From NCBI GenBank assembly GCA_008080615.1, contig VIKJ01000050.1:1-10663 (forward strand): a stretch of 10,663 nucleotides of DNA, given 5' to 3'. The stretch comes from Chitinophagaceae bacterium (lineage in GTDB: Bacteria > Bacteroidota > Bacteroidia > Chitinophagales > Chitinophagaceae). The notes beneath the pieces are model-generated. The model did not search any database. It was not told the DNA's origin and worked only from the letters and a program-made list of their open reading frames with translations. The position numbers and the translations under genes were made by a program. Below, piece after piece: positions 1 through 5,466 of this stretch; the stretch's first letter is position 1, and the number at the start of each line of letters is the position of its first letter.

Positions 1-1368
1 AAAGCCATCTTCCATTCTACTCTTGCTCAATAAGCCATTGCCTACTTTCTTTACCACAACTCCACCGGTAACTTCATTGGCTGCTGCAATTTTTTTATCG
101 AGATTAACCAATTCTCCTCCCAGCTTGTCTATTACACTGCTGTTTTTAACTACATCTGTATTTCCCGCTTTATTTTTCAAGGTAACGTTTGCTACAGTTT
201 CTTTTCCTGCACGTTTATAGGTTACCGTAATTTTATCGCCTGGCTTAAAGCGGGCAATTTGTTCTTGCAATTCGGCTCCGCTTGTAATAATAATACCATT
301 TATTTTTGTAATCAAATCTCCCTTCTTTAATTCCGCAAGAGCAGCAGCACCCCCATCTAAAACATTTGTAATAAATACCCCTTCGGTAGTTCGCCATTTT
401 GAGCCATATTTTGCATCAAGGTCCTTTTCATCGGATTCAGATAAGATTTCTGGAAGAAATTCAATACCAATATAAGCACGTTGTACAGTCCCAAATTTCA
501 CAATATCAGTAACAATTTTCTTCACCATATTCACTGGTATAGCATAAGAATATCCAGCATATGATCCTGTAGGGGATGCGATGGCAGAATTGATACCAAT
601 TAATTCTCCATTCGTATTCACTAATGCACCACCACTATTGCCCGGATTCACCGCAGCATCTGTTTGTATAAAAGATTCAATAGGGGCTGAACCTTGCTTA
701 TCATTTAATCCAAGTGCTCTGGATTTTGCACTAATAATACCAGCTGTAACCGTTACATCTAAACTAAATGGATATCCAATGGCTAAAACCCATTGACCTA
801 ATTTAGCTTCGTCGCTATTGCCATAGATCATATAAGGAAATGCTTTTCCCTCAATTTTTAAAACAGCTAAATCACTATTGGGGTCTTGCCCAACCAATGT
901 GGCTTTGTAAGATTTTTTATTGGCAAGTGTTACATTAATTTCATCTGCTCCATCAATAACATGATTATTGGTAACAATATAACCATCTTCCGTTATTAGT
1001 ACTCCACTGCCACTGGCTCTTTGTTCTGGCTGAACCCTTGGGCCTCCTCCAAAAAAGTCGCCAAAATCATCTCCAAAAAAATCGGAGAATGGGCTTCTTT
1101 GGCGTTGTTGATTGCTACTAATCTGTTTTGCTTTAGTACGGGTTTTAATGTGCACTACAGCTGGTGTTGTACTTGAAGCGGCGGCAGTAAAATCAATATT
1201 ACCTGTACCTGCATTATTGCCCAAAAAGCCTGCATAATTTACGGGTAATTTGCCTACTTCTTGTTCTCCAACATGCTGGTATTCTACGAATCTTCCGTAG
1301 CCCCAAACACTAGCAACTGCCGTTGAAGCACTGATTGCCATAATTGCTAAACCATTTTTCCAATTCAT
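1..1368 (-). CDS. htrA: DegP/HtrA (Do-family) periplasmic serine protease, C-terminus cut by window edge
   Basis: Envelope protease/chaperone that degrades misfolded periplasmic proteins. The open frame runs from an ATG at 1366-1368 to the left edge without a stop, giving 456 residues. Residues 5-22 are hydrophobic, a signal peptide or membrane anchor. A Phe/Gly/Asp-rich stretch (about 93-109) resembles the DegP LA loop. The trypsin-like domain (about 115-290) has a complete triad: His136 in TNNHVIDGA, Asp166 in NSDLAVLK, Ser245 in NPGNSGGAL. PDZ1 covers about 299-398 (AYIGIEF start, KKGDLITKING core). A second PDZ appears to begin near 412 and is interrupted by the edge. Length and order fit DegP/DegQ with two PDZ domains. 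It lies 170 bp downstream of the acyl-CoA reductase on the same strand and probably has its own promoter. Family assignment is secure; DegP versus DegQ is not resolvable here. Confidence 0.96.
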   Translation of the reverse strand, partial: MNWKNGLAIMAISASTAVASVWGYGRFVEYQHVGEQEVGKLPVNYAGFLGNNAGTGNIDFTAAASSTTPAVVHIKTRTKAKQISSNQQRQRSPFSDFFGDDFGDFFGGGPRVQPEQRASGSGVLITEDGYIVTNNHVIDGADEINVTLANKKSYKATLVGQDPNSDLAVLKIEGKAFPYMIYGNSDEAKLGQWVLAIGYPFSLDVTVTAGIISAKSRALGLNDKQGSAPIESFIQTDAAVNPGNSGGALVNTNGELIGINSAIASPTGSYAGYSYAIPVNMVKKIVTDIVKFGTVQRAYIGIEFLPEILSESDEKDLDAKYGSKWRTTEGVFITNVLDGGAAALAELKKGDLITKINGIIITSGAELQEQIARFKPGDKITVTYKRAGKETVANVTLKNKAGNTDVVKNSSVIDKLGGELVNLDKKIAAANEVTGGVVVKKVGNGLLSKSRMEDGF

Positions 1369-1397
1369 AGGTTTTCTTAATTTGAAGTAATAATAAA

Positions 1398-1406
1398 CAA
1401 AATGTA
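1398..1406 (-). promoter_or_regulatory. Possible -7 promoter element of htrA (weak)
   Basis: The minus strand reads TACATTTTG, which is the Bacteroidota -7 box TAnnTTTG with one extra T. It would place the start of transcription near 1394, leaving a leader of about 26 nt before the htrA ATG. No TTG sits at the proper -33 distance, so this is a weak call. The rest of the 170-bp gap contains AT-rich palindromes, listed separately. Confidence 0.3.
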
Positions 1407-1462
1407 TGCCTTTTCAATAACAAATAAACGAAGCTGTTTAATTGACAGTTCGCCGCCCACAT

Positions 1463-1495
1463 CATTTAACAAATGTTTTTAGAAAATGGCATTTT
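1463..1495. repeat. Two short AT-rich palindromes upstream of htrA
   Basis: CATTTAACAAATG (1463-1475, 5-bp arms) and AAAATGGCATTTT (1483-1495, 6-bp arms) are centred 20 bp apart, about two helical turns. A weaker CTGT/ACAG inverted repeat lies at 1434-1448. They lie 95-130 bp upstream of the htrA start. They could be operators for stress control of htrA, but AT-rich DNA yields such palindromes by chance. Confidence 0.3.
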
Positions 1496-1538
1496 AGACA
1501 GCCTACTTGGCCTCAAAAATGTCAATTTGATAGCCCCA

Positions 1539-2537
1539 TTAGAGCTCCATTAAAAAAGCTAAGGTATCAACCCCATCAGCATAATCGGTTAAACTAGGGC
1601 ATTGTGCTTTTCCTAAAGGAATATATCCTTCACCAACAATACATTGGATTTGCTCATTTTGCTTTAAGTTTTCGTTCAATTGTTCCTTATTGCTGTAATG
1701 AGCATAATGAATTTGGCTTACTGGTGAAAAGGGTGAATCGTTTTGCGTTAGGATCACGGTATCGTTATTCATATAATATTTGCCACCCATGATTAATAAA
1801 GCCAAATGATAATCAAAATTATGTTTGTACTTATGGTACTCCATTAAATAATCATATTTTTTCAAGGCATTTAAAAGTGGAATAAAGTCATAATCTTCCG
1901 GAACAAATACTTGCGTAATGTTACGGCAACCTAAGCCAAAAAATAGCATTGCGTCATCAGCCAGGGCTTCCAATTCCTCTTTGGTTTCTTTCCCATTTAA
2001 AACGGCTACCGATGTTCTATTTTTTCGAATGATATTTGGGTATTTGCCAAAATAATAATCAAAATAGCGGCTAGAATTGTTGCTACCCGTTGCTATATAA
2101 GCATCACAGTTATTCAGCCGTTCTGCAAAAGAAACCTGGTTTTGAACCGTAATTTCCCATTCGTATAGTTTTTTTATAAGGTGTTTAATGAGTACTTCGT
2201 CTTTTGATGAAGCTTTAATTACGGCATGGTGCCCCGTTATAAATACAGATAAAAAATCGTGGAACCCAACCAATGGAATATTTCCTGCCATTACAATACC
2301 AATATTTTTTGGACGATCGTTTTCAGCAGGTATACTGTATTCTGCACTCCATTCTTCCAATGCCCGTTGGTTCAACATTTGGTGGGCAATATTTTCAACA
2401 GCCTGTTGAATAAACTCAGGAATAAACCATTGATTTTCTCTATATGCCCGTTCTTTTGTGCTTTCCCATTCGGCATTAGCGCTTAAAATATATTCCCCTA
2501 ATTGGCATAATAATGTAATTCGTTCTTGTAAAGTCAT
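1539..2537 (-). CDS. LuxC-type acyl-CoA reductase (PF05893-like)
   Basis: Predicted cytoplasmic enzyme of 332 residues that reduces an acyl-CoA or acyl thioester to the aldehyde with NAD(P)H, as LuxC does in bioluminescent bacteria. The aldehyde-dehydrogenase-like fold is supported by IGIVMAGNIPLVGFHD (79-94), TGSNNSSRYFDYYFGKYP (150-167), and the probable nucleophile Cys204 in FFGLGCRNITQVFVPED, followed by a C-terminal YADGVDTL segment (319-326). At 332 residues it is shorter than Vibrio LuxC (about 480), as usual for Bacteroidota members. No luxA/B or acyl-protein synthetase (LuxE) is visible in the window, so its physiological substrate is unknown. It is transcribed divergently from a ferredoxin with only 61 bp between start codons. 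The ATG at 2535-2537 is supported by a -7 element at 2562-2569. Family confidence is high; pathway is unknown. Confidence 0.9.
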   Translation of the reverse strand: MTLQERITLLCQLGEYILSANAEWESTKERAYRENQWFIPEFIQQAVENIAHQMLNQRALEEWSAEYSIPAENDRPKNIGIVMAGNIPLVGFHDFLSVFITGHHAVIKASSKDEVLIKHLIKKLYEWEITVQNQVSFAERLNNCDAYIATGSNNSSRYFDYYFGKYPNIIRKNRTSVAVLNGKETKEELEALADDAMLFFGLGCRNITQVFVPEDYDFIPLLNALKKYDYLMEYHKYKHNFDYHLALLIMGGKYYMNNDTVILTQNDSPFSPVSQIHYAHYSNKEQLNENLKQNEQIQCIVGEGYIPLGKAQCPSLTDYADGVDTLAFLMEL

Positions 2538-2555
2538 TGTTCACCCGTATTTTTG
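2526..2555 (+). promoter_or_regulatory. Consensus Bacteroidota promoter for the ferredoxin gene
   Basis: TTG at 2526-2528, exactly 19 bp of spacer, then TATTTTTG at 2548-2555. This matches TTG-N19-TAnnTTTG at every specified base. Transcription is expected from about 2559, giving a 40-nt leader. The -33 element lies inside the first codons of the divergent acyl-CoA reductase gene. Confidence 0.75.
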
Positions 2556-2561
2556 TAACTG

Positions 2562-2569
2562 CAAATGTA
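2562..2569 (-). promoter_or_regulatory. -7 promoter element for the acyl-CoA reductase
   Basis: The minus strand reads TACATTTG, an exact TAnnTTTG match 24 bp upstream of the reductase ATG. The predicted start is near 2558, next to the ferredoxin start. No TTG occurs 19 bp upstream (the nearest gives a 15-bp spacer), so this promoter is weaker by sequence than its divergent partner. Confidence 0.55.
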
Positions 2570-2598
2570 AATTCACTCAACCAACAAATCCATTTTAT

Positions 2599-2946
2599 AT
2601 GGCAATCAAAATTACAGATGAATGTATCAATTGTGGGGCCTGCGAGCCTGAGTGTCCTAATAATGCCATTTATGAAGGTGGCGTAGAATGGGCAGTAGCC
2701 GATGGAACCACAGTAAAAGGTAGCTTTACGCTCTTAGATGGCACTATTGTAGACGCCAATGACCGTCAAGCACCAGTAAGTGCTGATACCTACTACATTA
2801 CACCTAATAAGTGTACAGAGTGTCAGGGATTTCATGAAGAACCTCAGTGTGCAGCCGTTTGCCCAGTTGATTGTTGTGTAGCTGATGAAGCATACCAAGA
2901 AACAGTGGACCAATTAATGGCTAAGAAAGACAAAATGCACATCTAA
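2599..2946 (+). CDS. Alvin-type 2[4Fe-4S] ferredoxin with an inserted segment
   Basis: Small cytoplasmic electron carrier of 115 residues. The first cluster motif is C9-x2-C12-x2-C15-x3-C19-P. The second is C72-x2-C75-x8-C84-x3-C88-P. The eight-residue loop between the second and third cysteines, the extra Cys92 in CPVDC and the acidic helical tail are hallmarks of Allochromatium vinosum-type ferredoxins, which have low-potential clusters. Compared with the roughly 80-residue Alvin protein, about 34 extra residues (near 30-63) lie between the two motifs, rich in Gly, Thr and Val as in a beta hairpin. The frame is open upstream to 2458, but those codons overlap the reductase antisense. The ATG at 2599 is chosen because the ferredoxin fold begins there and it follows the consensus promoter. 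Its redox partner is unknown; the divergent LuxC-type reductase is a neighbour, not a proven partner. Confidence 0.93.
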   Translation: MAIKITDECINCGACEPECPNNAIYEGGVEWAVADGTTVKGSFTLLDGTIVDANDRQAPVSADTYYITPNKCTECQGFHEEPQCAAVCPVDCCVADEAYQETVDQLMAKKDKMHI

Positions 2947-2982
2947 TGCACACCTAATGTGCTGAACTTTTTGTTAAAAAGC

Positions 2983-3013
2983 TTGCATTTATTGCAAAAC
3001 GTATTTACCTTAC
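2983..3013 (+). promoter_or_regulatory. Possible promoter for a small RNA (weak)
   Basis: TTG at 2983-2985, a 20-bp spacer, and TACCTTAC at 3006-3013, which matches four of the six fixed positions of TAnnTTTG. The TTG is part of an inverted repeat (TTGCA/TGCAA, 2983-2997). If used, transcription would start near 3017 and run into the structured segment and terminator downstream. It is weak on sequence alone. Confidence 0.25.
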
Positions 3014-3111
3014 TGTTAATTAACTGTTGCCCAAAACGGCAACTCCTTTAACAGTGGGTGATATTTCCCGCTAACGTGAGGGGAAGGAATGAGGAATTTC
3101 TTCCCTTTTTT
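3012..3111 (+). ncRNA. Structured segment, candidate small RNA or ferredoxin 3' UTR, ending in a terminator
   Basis: In the plus sense this 100-nt segment can fold into three successive helices. An outer stem of 8 perfect pairs (ACTGTTAA 3012-3019 with TTAACAGT 3048-3055) encloses an inner stem of 6 perfect pairs (GTTGCC 3026-3031 with GGCAAC 3038-3043) capped by CAAAAC. A second hairpin pairs AGTGGG (3053-3058) with CCCGCT (3067-3072), overlapping the outer stem by 3 nt. The third is the intrinsic terminator at 3081-3111. TTTCCC (3064-3069) could instead pair with GGGGAA (3080-3085), competing with the terminator. I do not recognise a known RNA class (not SRP RNA, tmRNA or RNase P). It may be a free small RNA or just the structured 3' end of the ferredoxin transcript. 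Confidence 0.35.
3081..3111 (+). terminator. Intrinsic terminator between the ferredoxin and ddl
   Basis: GGGAAGGAA (3081-3089) pairs with TTTCTTCCC (3097-3105) over 9 bp including one G-U, with a 7-nt loop, directly followed by six T (3106-3111). It ends transcription coming from the ferredoxin or from the structured segment, and insulates ddl. Confidence 0.8.
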
Positions 3112-3154
3112 ATGCTCTAGACGCAGTACCGATCCATAAGCTTAGCCTTCTCCT

Positions 3155-3162
3155 TATATTTG
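3155..3162 (+). promoter_or_regulatory. -7 promoter element of ddl
   Basis: TATATTTG is an exact TAnnTTTG match lying downstream of the preceding terminator. No TTG lies at the -33 spacing (3133-3135 reads TCC). The predicted start near 3166 leaves only about 7 nt before the ATG at 3173, or 13 nt before the ATG at 3179. Confidence 0.55.
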
Positions 3163-3172
3163 TTCTATAAGA

Positions 3173-4159
3173 ATGGATATGAAGAAAAAAATTGCATTGG
3201 TTACAGGCGGGTTTAGCGGAGAAGCGCAAATCAGCTACAAAAGTGCCATAACTGTTGGCGCCAATTTAGACAGAAATAAGTTTGATGTATATACAATTGA
3301 TATCAATCCTAGCGGATGGTGGTATGTGAATGAACAAGGTTTAAGATTCGCAGTAAATCGTGCTGATTTTTCAATTGAGGAAAGTGGCCATTCAATTCAA
3401 TTTGATGTTGCACTACTTTGTATTCATGGAACGCCAGGAGAGGATGGTAAATTGCAAGGTTATTTTGATATGATTGGGTTGCCCTATACTAGTTGTGATG
3501 CTGCAACATCTGCATTAACCATGAATAAGCGTTACACAGTAGCTGTTGCAGCTTTTGGAGGAATCAATGTAGCAAAGTCTCTGCATCTTTTTAAGCATAC
3601 TCCAGTAAGTGCTGAATCTATTTTGCAACAACTTAAACTGCCTTTATTTGTAAAACCCAATAATGGAGGAAGCAGTATTGGAATGAGTAAAGTAAATGAA
3701 GCAACTGCATTGGAACCTGCGTTGGAAAAGGCTTTTAAGGAAGACAATCAATTAATAGTAGAAGAATTTATTAGTGGTAGAGAGTTTACTATAGGCGTTT
3801 TTAAACAGGGCCAAACAATCACTGTACTACCCATTACAGAAATAAGTACGAACAATGAATTTTTTGATTTTGAAGCAAAGTACCAAGGTAAAAGTGTGGA
3901 AACTACACCAGCTTTAATAGATGATAAGATAAAACTGGATTTAAGCAATGCAGCAAAGCGTGTTTATGAAATACTCAATTGTAAAGGAATTGTTCGAATT
4001 GATTTTATTTATGATACAGTTCAAGAAAAGCCGTTTATGTTAGAAGTGAATACCGTACCTGGGCAAAGTGAAGCGTCTGTAATTCCACAGCAAGTGAAGG
4101 CAATGGGTATGAGTTTAACTAATTTTTATTCTGCTGTTGTTGAACAAGCTTTTGCTTAA
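3173..4159 (+). CDS. ddl: D-alanine--D-alanine ligase
   Basis: Cytoplasmic ATP-grasp ligase that joins two D-alanines for the peptidoglycan precursor UDP-MurNAc-pentapeptide. The 328 residues hold all expected elements: TGGFSGE (11-17, Glu17 equivalent to E. coli DdlB Glu15), IHGTPGEDGKLQG (84-96), KPNNGGSSIGM (161-171, with the catalytic Ser), VEEFISGREF (196-205), FFDFEAKY (230-237), RIDFIYD (275-281) and LEVNTVPGQSE (290-300) for Mg/ATP. The Lys-Tyr ending of the omega loop (236-237, DdlB Lys215-Tyr216) is kept, which points to D-Ala rather than D-lactate as second substrate. Two starts are possible: ATG at 3173 or ATG at 3179, where the family homology (MKKKIALVTGG) begins. It heads a run with a PASTA protein and a rhodanese. 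Confidence 0.97.
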   Translation: MDMKKKIALVTGGFSGEAQISYKSAITVGANLDRNKFDVYTIDINPSGWWYVNEQGLRFAVNRADFSIEESGHSIQFDVALLCIHGTPGEDGKLQGYFDMIGLPYTSCDAATSALTMNKRYTVAVAAFGGINVAKSLHLFKHTPVSAESILQQLKLPLFVKPNNGGSSIGMSKVNEATALEPALEKAFKEDNQLIVEEFISGREFTIGVFKQGQTITVLPITEISTNNEFFDFEAKYQGKSVETTPALIDDKIKLDLSNAAKRVYEILNCKGIVRIDFIYDTVQEKPFMLEVNTVPGQSEASVIPQQVKAMGMSLTNFYSAVVEQAFA

Positions 4160-4170
4160 CTTTAATTTTG
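4140..4170 (+). promoter_or_regulatory. Possible internal promoter for the PASTA-protein gene
   Basis: TTG at 4140-4142, 20 bp of spacer, then TAATTTTG (4163-4170), an exact -7 match. The spacing is one base longer than consensus. It starts within the last codons of ddl and would start transcription near 4174, about 49 nt before the GTG start. It suggests the PASTA gene can be expressed apart from ddl. Confidence 0.45.
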
Positions 4171-4222
4171 GTAGTGTGATTATAGCGTTTCTTAGTTCAT
4201 TTTTAAATTATAAATAAAGCCT

Positions 4223-5050
4223 GTGTTTAAATTCATTACAGAGAAACCGCTTTGGGTAAATATGCTGGTTGGGCTAGGAATCATTTTTGTAATTGTAATC
4301 GTATTTTTTGGGTCATTAGATTGGCTCACAGGATATGGCAAGTATGAGAAAGTTCCATCTATTGTTGGGCAAAATATATTGGCTGCACAAAAAATATTAG
4401 AGGATAACGGCTTTGAAGTGGCCATTCAAGATTCCATTTATATTGATACAGTTGCTAAGCAGGCTGTTATAAGACAAACACCCGAAGCAGACGCGATGGT
4501 AAAACAAGGTAGAACCATTTACTTAACAGTAAATAGGGTAGTTCCACCACAAGTAGAAATGCCCAATTTGGCAGGGTTTTCCATTAAAAGTGCCGAAATG
4601 TATTTGCAAAGTTTGGGCCTTAAATTAGGTTATGTTACTTATAAGCCAGATATAGCTAGAAATGCAGTTTTGGAACAATTGTTAAATGATGCTCCGGTAA
4701 AACCTGGCGCAAAAATACCTATTGGGTCTGTGATTAGTTTTGTACTTGGAAGCGGGGTAGGCGTAGGAGAAACAGATGTGCCAGATTTGATTGGTCAAAC
4801 TTTAAATGAAGCAAGAACTTTTTTATCTACTATCAGTGTTAACATAGGATCGGTTATTGCGGTTGGTGCAATAAAAGATTCGGGTGCTGCGTATATCATT
4901 AAGCAAAGTCCCGATTTATTTTCGGAAACAATGAGCCCAACTGGAGGGAAATTGCCCAATAAGATACGTCAAGGTCAAATGATGGATCTATATATTAGTG
5001 AAACGCCTCCCATAAAAGACACTAGTAAAATTACCCCTATTACACAATAA
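4223..5050 (+). CDS. Membrane-anchored protein with three PASTA domains
   Basis: A 275-residue protein with a short cytoplasmic N-terminus, one transmembrane helix (about 11-30) and a periplasmic part of three tandem PASTA domains: about 43-105 (KVPSIVGQNILAAQKILEDN start), 110-177 (EMPNLAGFSIKSAEMYLQSLG start) and 184-260 (DVPDLIGQTLNEARTFL start). PASTA domains bind muropeptides or beta-lactams in PknB-type kinases and some penicillin-binding proteins. Here no kinase or transpeptidase domain is attached, so it is an orphan sensor, scaffold or binding protein. Its place 63 bp after ddl supports a cell-wall role. The start is GTG: an in-frame stop at 4211-4213 rules out anything upstream, and the next ATG (4262) would delete half of the transmembrane helix. 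The molecular function is unproven. Confidence 0.9.
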   Translation: MFKFITEKPLWVNMLVGLGIIFVIVIVFFGSLDWLTGYGKYEKVPSIVGQNILAAQKILEDNGFEVAIQDSIYIDTVAKQAVIRQTPEADAMVKQGRTIYLTVNRVVPPQVEMPNLAGFSIKSAEMYLQSLGLKLGYVTYKPDIARNAVLEQLLNDAPVKPGAKIPIGSVISFVLGSGVGVGETDVPDLIGQTLNEARTFLSTISVNIGSVIAVGAIKDSGAAYIIKQSPDLFSETMSPTGGKLPNKIRQGQMMDLYISETPPIKDTSKITPITQ

Positions 5051-5060
5051 ATTTTATTTT

Positions 5061-5369
5061 ATGCAAACAATTACGGTTGAAGAATTAAAGGCAAAATTAG
5101 ACGCCGGAGAAAAAATTAATTTAGTAGATGTGAGAGAACCACATGAGCATCAAGCATTTAATATTGGTGGTCGATTACTACCATTAGGTCAAATTCAAAC
5201 CATGCAAGTTGATGAAATAGAAGACTTAAAAGAAGTTCCTGTGTATGTTTATTGCAGAAGTGGAAACAGAAGTGGACAAGCTTGTTTGATACTAGATACA
5301 GCAGGGTTTAAAAATACCATTAATGTTACCGGTGGTATGTTGGCTTGGGAAGAGCGAATTGGTAAATAA
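5061..5369 (+). CDS. Single-domain rhodanese-like sulfurtransferase
   Basis: A 102-residue cytoplasmic protein consisting of one rhodanese domain. It has the N-terminal LVDVREPHEHQAFNIGG segment (21-37), the active-site loop YCRSGNRSG (64-72) with the persulfide-forming Cys65, and the closing INVTGGMLAWE (87-97). The six-residue loop CRSGNR is typical of sulfurtransferases of the GlpE/PspE kind rather than of Cdc25-like phosphatases, which have a longer loop. It starts 10 nt after the PASTA gene stop, so the two are almost surely cotranscribed, and a strong terminator follows. No signal peptide is seen. The sulfur acceptor is unknown. No cell-wall role for such proteins is known to me, so the operon link may be fortuitous. 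Confidence 0.92.
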   Translation: MQTITVEELKAKLDAGEKINLVDVREPHEHQAFNIGGRLLPLGQIQTMQVDEIEDLKEVPVYVYCRSGNRSGQACLILDTAGFKNTINVTGGMLAWEERIGK

Positions 5370-5400
5370 TGCAATAAAATATATTTAACAAAGCATTGTA

Positions 5401-5429
5401 AAGCTGGAAACAATTTCCAGCTTTTTTTT
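5401..5429 (+). terminator. Strong intrinsic terminator after the rhodanese gene
   Basis: AAGCTGGAAA (5401-5410) and TTTCCAGCTT (5414-5423) form ten perfect pairs around a 3-nt loop. T continues to 5429, giving eight T in a row from 5422. It closes the ddl-PASTA-rhodanese unit. Confidence 0.92.
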
Positions 5430-5466
5430 GTAGCAGCAATACTGTGTTATTGTTTAAACTAACTCA

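Noticed and set aside
581..796. Plus-strand open frame inside the protease gene, with similar ones at 23-220, 1604-1792 and 2188-2486
   Set aside because: Each is antisense to a gene with clear family motifs, and the translations are low-complexity Ser/Thr/Pro or Phe/Ile-rich, typical of antisense shadows.
2458..2598. N-terminal extension of the ferredoxin frame upstream of 2599
   Set aside because: It runs antisense through the acyl-CoA reductase gene and crosses the predicted ferredoxin transcription start. The ferredoxin fold begins at the ATG at 2599.
2963..2984. CTTTTT/AAAAAG hairpin as the ferredoxin terminator
   Set aside because: The stem is purely AT apart from one pair with no T-tract after it; the strong terminator at 3081-3111 explains termination better.
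3012..3111. Riboswitch controlling ddl
   Set aside because: The ddl -7 box lies downstream of the terminator, so ddl does not depend on read-through, and no known aptamer consensus was recognised.
3089..3139. 16-codon open frame that could be a leader peptide before ddl
   Set aside because: It starts inside the terminator stem and spans the T-tract, has no run of regulatory codons, and ends before the ddl -7 box, so it would not be on the ddl mRNA.
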